A program made the position numbers and the translations under genes. From NCBI GenBank assembly GCA_034003245.1, contig JAVEYY010000003.1, positions 1-64,000 on the forward strand: a stretch of 64,000 bases of DNA. Reading direction: 5' to 3'. The stretch is from Perlabentimonas sp034003245 (GTDB lineage: Bacteria; Bacteroidota; Bacteroidia; Bacteroidales; Tenuifilaceae). Of this stretch, positions 41,256 to 50,159 are shown piece by piece (position 1 is the stretch's first letter; every line of letters starts with the position of its first letter). The notes under the pieces are model-generated. The model was not told the DNA's origin. It did not search any database and worked only from the letters and a program-made list of their open reading frames with translations.

Positions 41256-42791
41256 CTACTCCTTCTTCAGCCTAAGCTCATACAGATCATTCCGCCTATC
41301 CTTCATAATGCGAACGCTGCCGTGGCTATGAAGTTCCTTTAGTAAATCCAAATCTACATCAACAATCAGGGTCATCTCGGTGTTGGGTGTGGTTTCGGCC
41401 TTAATGCTATTGGTGGGGAAAGCAAAATCGGACGGGGTAAACACCGCCGACTGCGCGTACTGAATATCCATATTGTTAACCTTGGGCAGGTTACCCACGC
41501 AACCCGCAATGGCCACATAGCACTCGTTCTCCACCGCACGCGCCATGGCGCAGTTGCGCACGCGCATGTAACCATTCTGCGTATCGGTAAGGAAAGGCAC
41601 GAATAGGATATTCATCCCTTGGTTGGCCAGCAATCGGATTAGTTCGGGGAACTCCACATCGTAGCAAATAACCACACCTATTCTACCGCAATCGGTGTCA
41701 AAACCCTTAATTATATCGCCACCAACCATCCCCCAGGCCTCACGTTCGCTTGGCGTAATATGGATTTTTCGGTATTCGTCGACCTTCCCATTTCGATGAC
41801 ACAGGTAAGAAACATTTTGAAGACTTCCCGCCTCATTTATCAACGGCATTGAACCCGTGATAATGTTTATATTGTAACTAACGGCAAACGATTTGAACTT
41901 ATCGAGAAGAGGTTCGGTGTACTTTGCCAAAGCGCGCATGGCCTCGGCAGTTCCCATATCGTTGTATGGGGCCATTAGTGGAGCGTTGAAAAGTTCTGGG
42001 AAAAGTACAAAATCGGATGAGTAGTCGCTAACTGCATCAACAAAAAACTCTATCTGCTCAACCAGCGAATCAAAATTGGGATGCGACCTCATTTGCCACT
42101 GCACAAGGCCAAGCCGAACTGTTGTTTTTGCCTGCTTTATTGAACTCTCCTCCTTCTCGTAGTATATGTTATGCCATTGTAGCAAGGTAGCAAACTCTAA
42201 CGACTGGGTATCGCCAGGCAAGTAGTTTTTAAGAATTTTCTTTACATGAAACCCGTTGGACATCTGAAAGGTGAGCACTGGGTCGTAAACTTCTTTAATC
42301 TCTACCTTATTCAGATATTGACGTGGCGTTAACTCTTTTGCATACTTTTTATACATGGGCATGCGGCCCCCTGCCATTATTGCCCTAAGGTTAAGGTTCT
42401 CGCACAAATCTTTTCTACCATCGTACAGCCTGCGGGCTAATCTAAGCCCTCTGTAATCGGGGTGCACAAAAACTTCAATACCGTAAAGAACATCACCCTC
42501 GGGATTGTGTGTGCTAAAGGAGTAATTGCCTGTGATTTGAGCATATGTATGGTTGTCGCCAAACTTGTTATAATCCACAATTATGGACAACGCACAGGCA
42601 ACCACAACATCATTAACCTCAACGCAAAGCTGTCCCTGAGGGAATAGGCTAAGAAGTATTCCTATTTGCTCCTCCTTCCAGTGCAGTCCCCCAATATCGG
42701 AGTAGGCCTTTTGCATCGCCTCCTTAAGATGAATATAGTCGTTCAGCTGGAGATTTCGGAGGGTAACCCGAATATTCTTATGCTCTTTCAT
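41256..42791 (-). CDS. GNAT acetyltransferase - carbon-nitrogen hydrolase fusion
   Basis: A 511-aa bifunctional protein. Residues about 8-190 form a GNAT N-acetyltransferase (IEVFVHPDYRGLRLARRLY, the acetyl-CoA loop, near 105-123). Residues about 225-500 form a nitrilase-superfamily domain with catalytic Glu266 (FPELF), Lys342 (YRKIH) and Cys376 (VVICYDVEFPE). This fusion is a known family; the substrate is not established. It starts 30 nt after the GH3-hydrolase gene, probably in one unit. Confidence 0.92.
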   Translation of the reverse strand: MKEHKNIRVTLRNLQLNDYIHLKEAMQKAYSDIGGLHWKEEQIGILLSLFPQGQLCVEVNDVVVACALSIIVDYNKFGDNHTYAQITGNYSFSTHNPEGDVLYGIEVFVHPDYRGLRLARRLYDGRKDLCENLNLRAIMAGGRMPMYKKYAKELTPRQYLNKVEIKEVYDPVLTFQMSNGFHVKKILKNYLPGDTQSLEFATLLQWHNIYYEKEESSIKQAKTTVRLGLVQWQMRSHPNFDSLVEQIEFFVDAVSDYSSDFVLFPELFNAPLMAPYNDMGTAEAMRALAKYTEPLLDKFKSFAVSYNINIITGSMPLINEAGSLQNVSYLCHRNGKVDEYRKIHITPSEREAWGMVGGDIIKGFDTDCGRIGVVICYDVEFPELIRLLANQGMNILFVPFLTDTQNGYMRVRNCAMARAVENECYVAIAGCVGNLPKVNNMDIQYAQSAVFTPSDFAFPTNSIKAETTPNTEMTLIVDVDLDLLKELHSHGSVRIMKDRRNDLYELRLKKE

Positions 42792-42821
42792 AGCGAAGCA
42801 TTTTTATAATTATAAAAAGCC

Positions 42822-45800
42822 TTACAAATCAGCATCCATTAGTGCTTCGTACACAACATCTTGAATCTTTGTTCGAACATCCATGCGCATTAACCTATTA
42901 TTCTCAGCTTCGGGGAAAATTCTATTCGAAATAAAGATATAAACTAACTCGTAAGCAGGATCAACCCAAACCAAGGCTCCTGTAAAACCAGAATGACCAT
43001 AACTTAACGAGGTGGCATGCTTGCTAACATGGTTTGACACCTTTGGAAGTGGTTCTGGTTTATCGAACCCTAACCCTCGGCGCACACCGTTTTTACAGTT
43101 TGCACAGCTTGTAAAAAGGGTTAGCGTGCTTTCGGGTAAATATCTGGTTCCACCATACTCACCACCGTTGAGGTACATCTGGGAAATTTTGGCCAAATCG
43201 TTAGCGGTGGAGAATAATCCAGCATGTCCTGCTACTCCCCCCATCATGGCTGCAGCAGGATCGTGAACGTGACCCCACAAAAGCTGTTTGCGGAAAATTA
43301 CATCATTCTCTGTGGGCACTATTCTGTCGAAATCGAACTTGCTCAAGGGATTAAACAGCGTGCTGTTCATCCCCAAGCCTTTGTAAAAATTCTTCTCTAA
43401 GTACTCCTCATGGGATGTATTGATTATATTTTCAAGAGCACGATGCATTAAAATCATCCCTAAATCGCTATACCTATAATTTCCTTTCTCCCCAATGGGT
43501 GTTTTATAAATCCAGCTGAAGACACTGTCCTTTATGCTCTCTATGGCAAATAACCCCTGAGCAACCTCGTGGGGGAACTGATGCGAGTATGATTTATGGT
43601 AGTACTTGCGCGAGGGAAACGCATGCTTGCTCATAAATCGATTCCGAGCCAGTTGATATGGATAAGCCTCTGTTTGTATGCTATTTATTATGGGTTCCTT
43701 ATACCATAGCGATGATAGGGTTCGTTCGTAAAATGGAATCCAGGCTACAAGTCCAGCTTGATGCATAAGTATATCGTCAATTTGTAGATTCTTGTAGTCG
43801 GACGTGTCGGGAATAGCCATGTATTTACCCAAGCTGTCGCTTAGGTTGAGTTCACCCTTCGAGTACAAATCCATTATCAATGGAAGGGTTGATGCAATTT
43901 TGGTAATTGAGGCAACATCGTAAATGGATTGATTCGTCACCATTAGTTCTGGATCAGAGTAGGTATAAGCCCCAAAATTTCTGTTATAAACCACAACCCC
44001 CTTATGGGCAACCAGAATCTGCATTCCGGGTGCTGCACTCTTTTCAATGGCATCCGTTGCAATGGAATCTATCCGCGTAAAATACGATGGATTCAGGTTC
44101 AACTCCTCAGGATTGGAATATTTTAAACGAATCCTACTACCAGCTTCTCCTCCACTTCCCATGGCAATGGTTGGAGACACGTTGACAGGGAGCCTTCCGG
44201 CAACACTTACCCCACCAAATATTAGCTGTGCTGTTACGTTTTGGGTAATCGAACCATTATCGTAAGCCACAATCAATCCCTCTATATCTGATATATCATT
44301 TAACCTTTGCATGGAGTATGGCGAGCCAAAAAGCGAAAGTACTGTAGCCTTCTTTCGGGCAATGCTCGACAAAAACGCTACAATATCATCTGTTACGCCA
44401 AAATCGCGCTTAGGGTTTGGCACAATATTGTGGTAGCCCACAATCACCAAATTATAGGGAGAAAGCTCGAAATACAAATCGCGAAGTTGGTCGGCTTTCA
44501 TAGTAGGATCAATGGAAAAGGTAGTCATTGAAGCGTATAGCTCCATTTGATTCCTGAAAGAGGTGCCCAACCCCGAGCCAACCTCTATGTAGGCTATATT
44601 TAGCGTATCGAGCCGCTGAATGGGAAGAATACTGTTCTGATTTTGAACAACAGTAATGGCCTGCTCCGCTATTTGCCGAATATTCAGCTCTGATGAACTT
44701 GGGTTAAGGTCCTGAATCAGGTTCTGGGTATCGATTGGTTTTAAACCATTAAGCCCAACACGGTATTTTGCCTCAATTATTTTTCGGCATCTGCGTTCAA
44801 TCTCTTCAACGGGAAATCGTCCCCGTTCAACCTCATTTTCAATTTTTGAAATCGATGCTTTAACCTTTGAAGGGAAAAGGATGATATCATTACCTGCCTT
44901 AAGTGCCAGGTAGTTCAACTCCACGGGTTTGTGGAAGTTGGTTACCCCCTTCATATTTAATGCATCTGTAACAATTAATCCGTTAAAGCCCAGATCGCCA
45001 ACAAGCATCGACGTTACGATCTCATGCGATAGGCTTGAGGCCAATTTCGATTTCGACTCCAGCTCAGGAATCTCCATATGGCCAACCATTACGCTGGCCA
45101 CGCCATTTTGAACTAGCTGCCTAAAGGGGTATAACTCCAAAGTGTCAATTCTGATCCGATTCTGTTTGAGTAATGGTAGATCGTAGTGTGAATCCGTATC
45201 AGTATCGCCATGGCCCGGGAAATGCTTTGCGCACGCCAAAATCCCATTATCCTGTAAACCCATCATGTAGGCTAAACCCTTTTGGGTAACCATTTCGCGT
45301 TCTTCGCCAAAAGCTCTTGTATTGATGACCGGATTTTGTGGGTTATTATTGATATCGACAACTGGAGCAAAGTTCATATGCACACCTATTCGCTTCAGCT
45401 GATTGGCAATATCCACGCCCATCTGATAGATTAGCCTGTTATCGTCCAACGCTCCGAGCATCATCTGCCTTGGGTAGGAAATTGTACTATCGAGCCGCAT
45501 GCCCAACCCCCACTCTGCATCCATCGATATAAGCAACGGAACCTTGGCTATACCCTGGTAGTAGTTTGTGAGATTTGCCTGCCTAACAGGCCCTCCCTGG
45601 AAGAAGCACAGACCACCTATCTTCTCATCCCTCACCAATTCGGCAATCTCATCAACATGATCTGCATCCTTATTGGAGTATGCCGCAACCATGAATAGCT
45701 GAGCAATCTTTTCTCGAAGCGTTAGGCTATTCATTACTGAATCGACCCAATTCTGTGCTTGAACATTAGTAGTTACAGCCAAACCCGTGCCGCTCTTTGT

Positions 45801-45869
45801 GCAAGCACCCATGGCTGTATAGGAGAATGTTGAAACCGAAAGGAGGATTAAGATGGATATATGGCGCAT
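42822..45869 (-). CDS. GH3 N-acetylhexosaminidase (NagZ-like) - serine hydrolase fusion
   Basis: A 1015-aa exported protein with a lipoprotein-like signal (MGAC, residues 20-23). Residues about 40-390 form a family 3 glycoside hydrolase of NagZ type, with KHFPGHGDT then DSHYDLP (catalytic His/Asp region) near 215-235. A GH3 C-terminal-like domain spans about 400-580. Residues about 600-1010 form a beta-lactamase/esterase-type domain with Ser654 and Lys657 in VASITKIA, and a Tyr-x-Asn-like YSD near 815. NagZ-type enzymes split GlcNAc from anhydro-muropeptides in peptidoglycan recycling; the fused domain may act on peptidoglycan peptides or esters. Whether it has beta-lactamase activity cannot be told from sequence. 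Confidence 0.9.
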   Translation of the reverse strand: MRHISILILLSVSTFSYTAMGACTKSGTGLAVTTNVQAQNWVDSVMNSLTLREKIAQLFMVAAYSNKDADHVDEIAELVRDEKIGGLCFFQGGPVRQANLTNYYQGIAKVPLLISMDAEWGLGMRLDSTISYPRQMMLGALDDNRLIYQMGVDIANQLKRIGVHMNFAPVVDINNNPQNPVINTRAFGEEREMVTQKGLAYMMGLQDNGILACAKHFPGHGDTDTDSHYDLPLLKQNRIRIDTLELYPFRQLVQNGVASVMVGHMEIPELESKSKLASSLSHEIVTSMLVGDLGFNGLIVTDALNMKGVTNFHKPVELNYLALKAGNDIILFPSKVKASISKIENEVERGRFPVEEIERRCRKIIEAKYRVGLNGLKPIDTQNLIQDLNPSSSELNIRQIAEQAITVVQNQNSILPIQRLDTLNIAYIEVGSGLGTSFRNQMELYASMTTFSIDPTMKADQLRDLYFELSPYNLVIVGYHNIVPNPKRDFGVTDDIVAFLSSIARKKATVLSLFGSPYSMQRLNDISDIEGLIVAYDNGSITQNVTAQLIFGGVSVAGRLPVNVSPTIAMGSGGEAGSRIRLKYSNPEELNLNPSYFTRIDSIATDAIEKSAAPGMQILVAHKGVVVYNRNFGAYTYSDPELMVTNQSIYDVASITKIASTLPLIMDLYSKGELNLSDSLGKYMAIPDTSDYKNLQIDDILMHQAGLVAWIPFYERTLSSLWYKEPIINSIQTEAYPYQLARNRFMSKHAFPSRKYYHKSYSHQFPHEVAQGLFAIESIKDSVFSWIYKTPIGEKGNYRYSDLGMILMHRALENIINTSHEEYLEKNFYKGLGMNSTLFNPLSKFDFDRIVPTENDVIFRKQLLWGHVHDPAAAMMGGVAGHAGLFSTANDLAKISQMYLNGGEYGGTRYLPESTLTLFTSCANCKNGVRRGLGFDKPEPLPKVSNHVSKHATSLSYGHSGFTGALVWVDPAYELVYIFISNRIFPEAENNRLMRMDVRTKIQDVVYEALMDADL

Positions 45870-45904
45870 AAAAAGAAAATATTATCAATTTGTAAAAAAC
45901 TTAG

Positions 45905-45912
45905 CAAATATA
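45905..45912 (-). promoter_or_regulatory. Candidate -7 box for the GH3-hydrolase gene
   Basis: The minus strand reads TATATTTG (exact TAnnTTTG) 35 nt before the start codon at 45869; no -33 match seen. Confidence 0.45.
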
Positions 45913-46076
45913 GCATTCTGTTTGCAGAACTTGGAGTTACATCAGAAGTTTTATAGCACAATAGATGGTTCTATTAAGTTGATTTCACTGTTACTTATTG
46001 AACTTTTTTTATCAAGTGTTAAGCAAAAAAGCTAATTTTACGTTGTATTAGTTTCATAAACTCAAAAATCTATACC

Positions 46077-46604
46077 ATGGCTACTAACCCAGATTGCGAA
46101 ACCACCCCCACCTTCAAATATGTTAGGATATTACAAAGGGTAATCATTATTCTGCTCCTCTTTGTTATGTCGCTAATTCTATTGCTGGCTACCTTTAACA
46201 TCATTTACTTTATCATTAAAAATATTGTTCAAGAGCCCTTGGCCCAGCTTACAGCCAGCAACCTGATGGAGCTATTTAGCATTTTTCTGGTTATCCTTAT
46301 CGGAATTGAGCTACTCGAGACTGTAAAAGCTTTCCTAATGAAGGAGATAATACAGGTTGAGATAGTGGTACTTGTTGCCATTATTGCGGTAGCCCGCAAG
46401 ATAATTATTTGGGAGTTTAGCGAGTCAAGTGCTATCGAAGTTTTTAGTATTTCAACGATACTCCTAACCCTCGGATTAACTTACTTCCTAATCCGTAAAA
46501 CCAGATTTAAGATAAACCTCTCGCCCAAAAACAGGATTGTTAAGAGGGGGAAACTCGACAAGATTACTGAATCGGACAGAAAAGTCGAGCAATCGATTCA
46601 CTAA
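46077..46604 (+). CDS. PsiE-like membrane protein
   Basis: A 175-aa protein with four predicted transmembrane helices (about 22-50, 66-86, 92-108 and 121-140), and LMELFSIFLVILIGIELLETV, in two halves, typical of the phosphate-starvation-inducible PsiE family. It has a charged C-terminal tail. The family function is unknown. Its last 4 bases overlap the end of the convergent nucleotidyltransferase gene. Confidence 0.8.
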   Translation: MATNPDCETTPTFKYVRILQRVIIILLLFVMSLILLLATFNIIYFIIKNIVQEPLAQLTASNLMELFSIFLVILIGIELLETVKAFLMKEIIQVEIVVLVAIIAVARKIIIWEFSESSAIEVFSISTILLTLGLTYFLIRKTRFKINLSPKNRIVKRGKLDKITESDRKVEQSIH

Positions 46605-47323
46605 TATTTTTGCAGGAAAGTAGCTGCAGCACCCAAACTATCTGGCTTACCAACGTCGAGCACAAAACGGTTGGAAACATTAAACCCAACAATTTTGTGC
46701 TTAGCACAAAGGGCGAGGTAGGTGTCGATAATGGAGAATGAGCCTGATTGGGTTATATACTTAAAGATTTCAGGACTCAATACATGAATTCCGGCAAAGG
46801 CAAATTCAGTAAGACCACTCTTTGGCAATGCAGGAATAATAGTTTCTCCCGAGGTAATATTTTTCCATCCCTTAAGGTGCATCTGTGTGTCGAACAAAAA
46901 CTTTCGCGAGGATTTTCGATCTCCTACAGCAAGGGTTGCCATGGCTTTGCTTTGCCTATGATTTTGCATTAGCTGGGCCAAATCGATATCGGATAAAATA
47001 TCAACATTGTGAACTAGGAAGGGTTCAGTACCATCGAGAAAAGGCTGAGCCTTTAGTATTCCTCCTCCAGTATCGAGCAGCTGATCCGACTCGTCGGATA
47101 TATGGATGGTAATTCCAAAATCGGTTTGATGTAAATAATCAACTACCTGCTGGGCGAAGTGATGAACATTTACTACAATTTCTGTAAAACCAGACTTTAC
47201 AAGCTTTTCAATAGTATGAGCAAGCAGCGGTTTGTCCTCAACCTCAACTAGTGCTTTGGGTTTATCCTTGGTTAGGTCGCCTAGCCTAGTGCCCAATCCT
47301 GCTGCTAAAACCATTGCCTTCAT
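46601..47323 (-). CDS. MurU-like sugar-1-phosphate nucleotidyltransferase
   Basis: A 240-aa protein starting MKAMVLAAGLGTRL, the nucleotide-binding signature of this family (residues 4-14), with KPKALVEV (about 22) and HNVDIL (about 102) as the metal/sugar-binding segments. It lacks the C-terminal left-handed helix of bifunctional GlmU, like MurU, which makes UDP-MurNAc from MurNAc-1-P in the peptidoglycan recycling shunt. Start 47323 was preferred to the TTG at 47335. Last gene of the operon with the AmgK-like kinase fusion, which supports the MurU assignment; other NDP-sugars cannot be excluded. Confidence 0.85.
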   Translation of the reverse strand: MKAMVLAAGLGTRLGDLTKDKPKALVEVEDKPLLAHTIEKLVKSGFTEIVVNVHHFAQQVVDYLHQTDFGITIHISDESDQLLDTGGGILKAQPFLDGTEPFLVHNVDILSDIDLAQLMQNHRQSKAMATLAVGDRKSSRKFLFDTQMHLKGWKNITSGETIIPALPKSGLTEFAFAGIHVLSPEIFKYITQSGSFSIIDTYLALCAKHKIVGFNVSNRFVLDVGKPDSLGAAATFLQKY

Positions 47324-47335
47324 ACTATAAAACAA

Positions 47336-47461
47336 TTAAATTTGCTTAGGTTTACATAGTCTACCCTCCTTGTTTGACGATAAACCACACTTTTTGCATG
47401 TAAACTTTTTCTCCTCGGTATCCTTACTCTTATCTCTCTTTTCGCAAAGTTTCTTACCCAT
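47336..47461 (-). CDS. 41-aa Cys-rich (zinc-ribbon-like) protein
   Basis: Start ATG at 47461, 2 nt after the stop of the kinase fusion; TAA at 47336, 12 nt before the nucleotidyltransferase ATG. The sequence begins MGKKLCEKRD and has C22-x2-C25 plus C6 and C36, a lysine-rich protein that could hold one zinc ion. Tight fit between two operon genes supports it being translated. No family is known to me, and no function is claimed. Confidence 0.55.
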   Translation of the reverse strand: MGKKLCEKRDKSKDTEEKKFTCKKCGLSSNKEGRLCKPKQI

Positions 47462-47463
47462 TA

Positions 47464-48885
47464 TCATCCATTTAGTTCCCTATGATTAAGCTTAACTCTG
47501 AGACTTGCATACGTCTCAATCGCTTTGGCCAATCTATTGGCCATGTAAACCGATCGATGCTGACCACCCGTACACCCAAAGGAAACCGAAATGTGCTTAA
47601 ACCCTCTTTTCTGATAAATCTCAATTGATCGTCTTACAAGGGTGTATGCCTCAGAAAAAAAATCTTCAATCTCCTTGTGCTTCTCCAGGTAATCAACCAC
47701 GGGTTTTTGCAATCCCGTTATCATTTTATACTCGGTAAGCCTTCCCGGATTGGGCAATGCTCTACAATCGAACACAAAACCGCCTCCATGCTCTGGATGC
47801 TCCAACGGGTAACCCTTTCGGTACGAGAAGCTGTTAACCTCCACTGTTAAACCTTCAAACGCTTGGGTTTGTTCGTTAGTGTCGCCATATTTTTCGGCAA
47901 TCGACACCAGAATCGGCTTTAGGGTTGGTAATGATAAACCGCAATTGTCAATTTTCTCAGTAAGATTTTTAAGATTAGTCGCTGCAAGGGGAATACTCTG
48001 CAAAAAATGGCTCCTACGTTCAAAGAATCCACGGTAGCCATACGCCCCAAGAGTTTGAATAACCCTAAAAAGGGCAAATGCGGGAAATATCTCTCTATAT
48101 AAGGATTTATTGATATCAATAAATTCTGCAACCTCATCGAGGTAATAACCAAGCAGCTCACTTCTCACCTTTTCCGGAAAGTTGGCTCGAGCCTGATAAA
48201 GGAACGAGGCCACATCGTATAGCAAAGGGCCGCGGCGCCCCCCTTGGTAATCGATAAAATATGGGTTGTTACCAACCAACATCACGTTGCGCGACTGAAA
48301 ATCGCGGTAATGGAAATAACCTGTGGGTTGAGCAAGGAGCAGGTTGGCAAAGGCCAAAAAATTGTCGTCGAGCTTCGCCTCATCGAATTTTATGCCCGAG
48401 GGCTTAAGAAAGCTGTACTTAAAGTAGTTGAAGTCCCACATCACGCTCTGCAAATCGAATTCGGATTTGGGGTAACACCTGATAAAGTCTAGCCCTTTAG
48501 CCCCTTCAATCTGAAAGCGAACAAGCATTGATATTGTCCTCTTTAGCACATCTACTTGCTGATCGTGATCCCAATCAATCTCTAGGATATGGTCTAATAG
48601 CGACCTATCGCCCAAGTCGCTTAACAGGTAGTAGTTCTCATCATCCGAAACGCCATAAAGCCCAGGAACTGGCAATCCCATGCTTGCAAAATGTTGCGAA
48701 AGATAAATAAAGGTTTTATTCTCGTCAACATCGGGATTATAAGCACCTATGGCGCTTTGGGAGTCTACACTTAGCCTAAAGTATCTCCTATCCGATCCAC
48801 CCTGAGGTAGCGGTGTAATTGATTGCGGATTACGACCAAAATGGTCGTAAAATAGTTTCTCTAGATTTTGCTTTATCTCCTGCAT
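47464..48885 (-). CDS. Sugar kinase (AmgK-like) fused to RapZ C-terminal domain
   Basis: A 473-aa fusion. Residues about 10-330 form an aminoglycoside-phosphotransferase-like kinase, with the catalytic loop HYRDFQSRNVML and FIDYQGGRRG (DFG-like) near 195-220. This is the AmgK type, which phosphorylates MurNAc/GlcNAc at C1. Residues about 365-473 match the C-terminal domain of RapZ: FVFDCRALPNPGR and SFGCTGGQHRSVYMANRLA. In E. coli that half binds GlcN6P and the GlmY/GlmZ small RNAs. The N-terminal P-loop domain of RapZ is absent. Start was set at 48885; the longer frame to 48930 overlaps the DUF554 gene. Next to a MurU-like gene. Confidence 0.92.
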   Translation of the reverse strand: MQEIKQNLEKLFYDHFGRNPQSITPLPQGGSDRRYFRLSVDSQSAIGAYNPDVDENKTFIYLSQHFASMGLPVPGLYGVSDDENYYLLSDLGDRSLLDHILEIDWDHDQQVDVLKRTISMLVRFQIEGAKGLDFIRCYPKSEFDLQSVMWDFNYFKYSFLKPSGIKFDEAKLDDNFLAFANLLLAQPTGYFHYRDFQSRNVMLVGNNPYFIDYQGGRRGPLLYDVASFLYQARANFPEKVRSELLGYYLDEVAEFIDINKSLYREIFPAFALFRVIQTLGAYGYRGFFERRSHFLQSIPLAATNLKNLTEKIDNCGLSLPTLKPILVSIAEKYGDTNEQTQAFEGLTVEVNSFSYRKGYPLEHPEHGGGFVFDCRALPNPGRLTEYKMITGLQKPVVDYLEKHKEIEDFFSEAYTLVRRSIEIYQKRGFKHISVSFGCTGGQHRSVYMANRLAKAIETYASLRVKLNHRELNG

Positions 48886-48901
48886 CACTATATCTTGAAT
48901 T

Positions 48902-49582
48902 TCAACCAAAGAAGTAAACCAAAGGTACAATAAAAAGCAGAGCGGGTAAAAGGTTCAAAACCTCAATCTTTTTGATTCCCAAAATGGTAATTCCAAGCCC
49001 AATCAACAGTATGCCACCAGTGGCTGTAAGCTCATCAATCATCACATTACTTATGGCTTCGCCCACCAAGGCCGCTAATACGGTTAGGCCACCCTGGTAA
49101 ATCAGCAGAGGGATCACCGAGAAAATTACCCCAACTCCCAGCGCCGCAACCAGCGCAATGGATGAAAAACCATCCATCAAACTTTTTATCAACAGCAGCT
49201 TGGGCTCATTGCCCAGCCCCTCCTCAATGGCCCCAAGTATGGTCATCGACCCCATGCAAAACATCAGGAATGCAGTAACCATACCCTCGCTAAACTGTCC
49301 ACCCTTAATCTTTAATCTAGTTTGAATATGGTTGCCAGCATTCTCCATCCGTTCCTGCAACCTCAGCACCGTGCCCAGCAACGCCCCCATTATCAAGCTA
49401 AAAACCAGCAGTAAGGGGTTATTGGTCTTTAAGCTCATCGAGAAACCAAGGAATAGGGTAAAAAGGCCAATGGCCTGAAAAAAGGTATGCGTAATACGCT
49501 CGGGTAACCGCGATCGGAATAGTAAACCCAATACACCTCCAACAATTACAGCGGCTACATTAATAAGGGTGCCTGTTATCAT
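48902..49582 (-). CDS. DUF554 family membrane protein
   Basis: A 226-aa protein starting MITGTLINVAAVIVGG. It has six to seven transmembrane helices and conserved small-residue motifs (FCMGSMTILGAIEEG, about 110) typical of DUF554 (YdfK-like). Function unknown. It heads a tight operon with the kinase-RapZ fusion (16-nt gap), the 41-aa protein and the MurU-like gene. Start 49582 chosen over 49633 because the added 17 residues are charged and not hydrophobic. Confidence 0.85.
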   Translation of the reverse strand: MITGTLINVAAVIVGGVLGLLFRSRLPERITHTFFQAIGLFTLFLGFSMSLKTNNPLLLVFSLIMGALLGTVLRLQERMENAGNHIQTRLKIKGGQFSEGMVTAFLMFCMGSMTILGAIEEGLGNEPKLLLIKSLMDGFSSIALVAALGVGVIFSVIPLLIYQGGLTVLAALVGEAISNVMIDELTATGGILLIGLGITILGIKKIEVLNLLPALLFIVPLVYFFG

Positions 49583-49599
49583 TTCAATAGATTTAGCTA

Positions 49600-49607
49600 C
49601 AAATATA
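49600..49607 (-). promoter_or_regulatory. Candidate -7 box of the DUF554/kinase operon
   Basis: The minus strand reads TATATTTG (exact TAnnTTTG), 18 nt before ATG 49582; a TTTG lies 23 nt upstream (49631-49634), slightly farther than usual. Confidence 0.5.
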
Positions 49608-49680
49608 GTACGATAACTCTTACAACGACTCAAACCCGCTTACATTAGGGGCTTTGCTTCGCAAATGAGCGGGTGGGAAT

Positions 49681-49864
49681 ACCGGACGTGAAACCATTTT
49701 ACCGGACAGAATGCCATTTTACCGGGCAGAATGCCATTTTACCGGACAAAAAGCCATTTTACCGGGCAGAAAGGCATTTTACCGGGCGGGTAACCCATTT
49801 TACCGATCGGGTAACCCATTTTACCGGGCAGGAAGCCCATCTTACCGGGCGGGAAGCCCATGTT
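49681..49864. repeat. Tandem repeat, five 20-bp then four 21-bp units
   Basis: Nine units of the type ACCGGGCAGAATGCCATTTT. Units 1-5 (49681-49780) are 20 bp; units 6-9 (49781-49864) are 21 bp, with an added base in GGGTAACCC or GGAAGCCC. The ACCG head and ATTTT tail are most conserved. The array is GC-richer than its flanks. Confidence 0.9.
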
Positions 49865-50159
49865 ACCCCCCAAAAAGGGTTAGCAAAAAGGGGTGTTAAT
49901 GGATTTTTTTCATGAGAAAAACCAATCTAAATGGTTTAATGTATTACATTTGCATCACTAAAACCAATGGATGTTTAAGAGTAATTCGGATTCGGTGAAG
50001 TAAATAACCTTGGGCGCTCCGCCCTCGGTTATCCCTTATTTTCCCATCAGCAAATTCTTGTTGGTGGTTTTGTCGTATCATTTTATTAACATCATTTTAG
50101 CCTGTGCAAACGATCAGCGTATCTTTTGACATAGCTTAAAAACTATAATATTTAAAGCC

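Larger units (their letters stand above)
49583..50159. other. Intergenic region with promoter, minisatellite and hairpin
   Basis: A 577-bp region between the DUF554 operon and the methyltransferase gene. It contains the -7 box at 49600-49607, the 20/21-bp repeat array at 49681-49864, a TACATTTG (-7-like, plus) at 49945-49952, and a hairpin ATAACC/GGTTAT with GGGCG/CGCCC (50004-50032). No gene is supported: the open frames over the repeat change frame with the unit length. Confidence 0.65.

Noticed and set aside
49681..49864. Possible CRISPR array
   Set aside because: The units are contiguous with no unique spacers and no cas genes are near.
49673..49915. Open frames of 80 and 62 codons over the tandem repeat
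   Set aside because: The repeat unit is 20 bp for five copies, so any frame cycles through unrelated peptides. Two overlapping frames exist only because the unit lacks stop codons.
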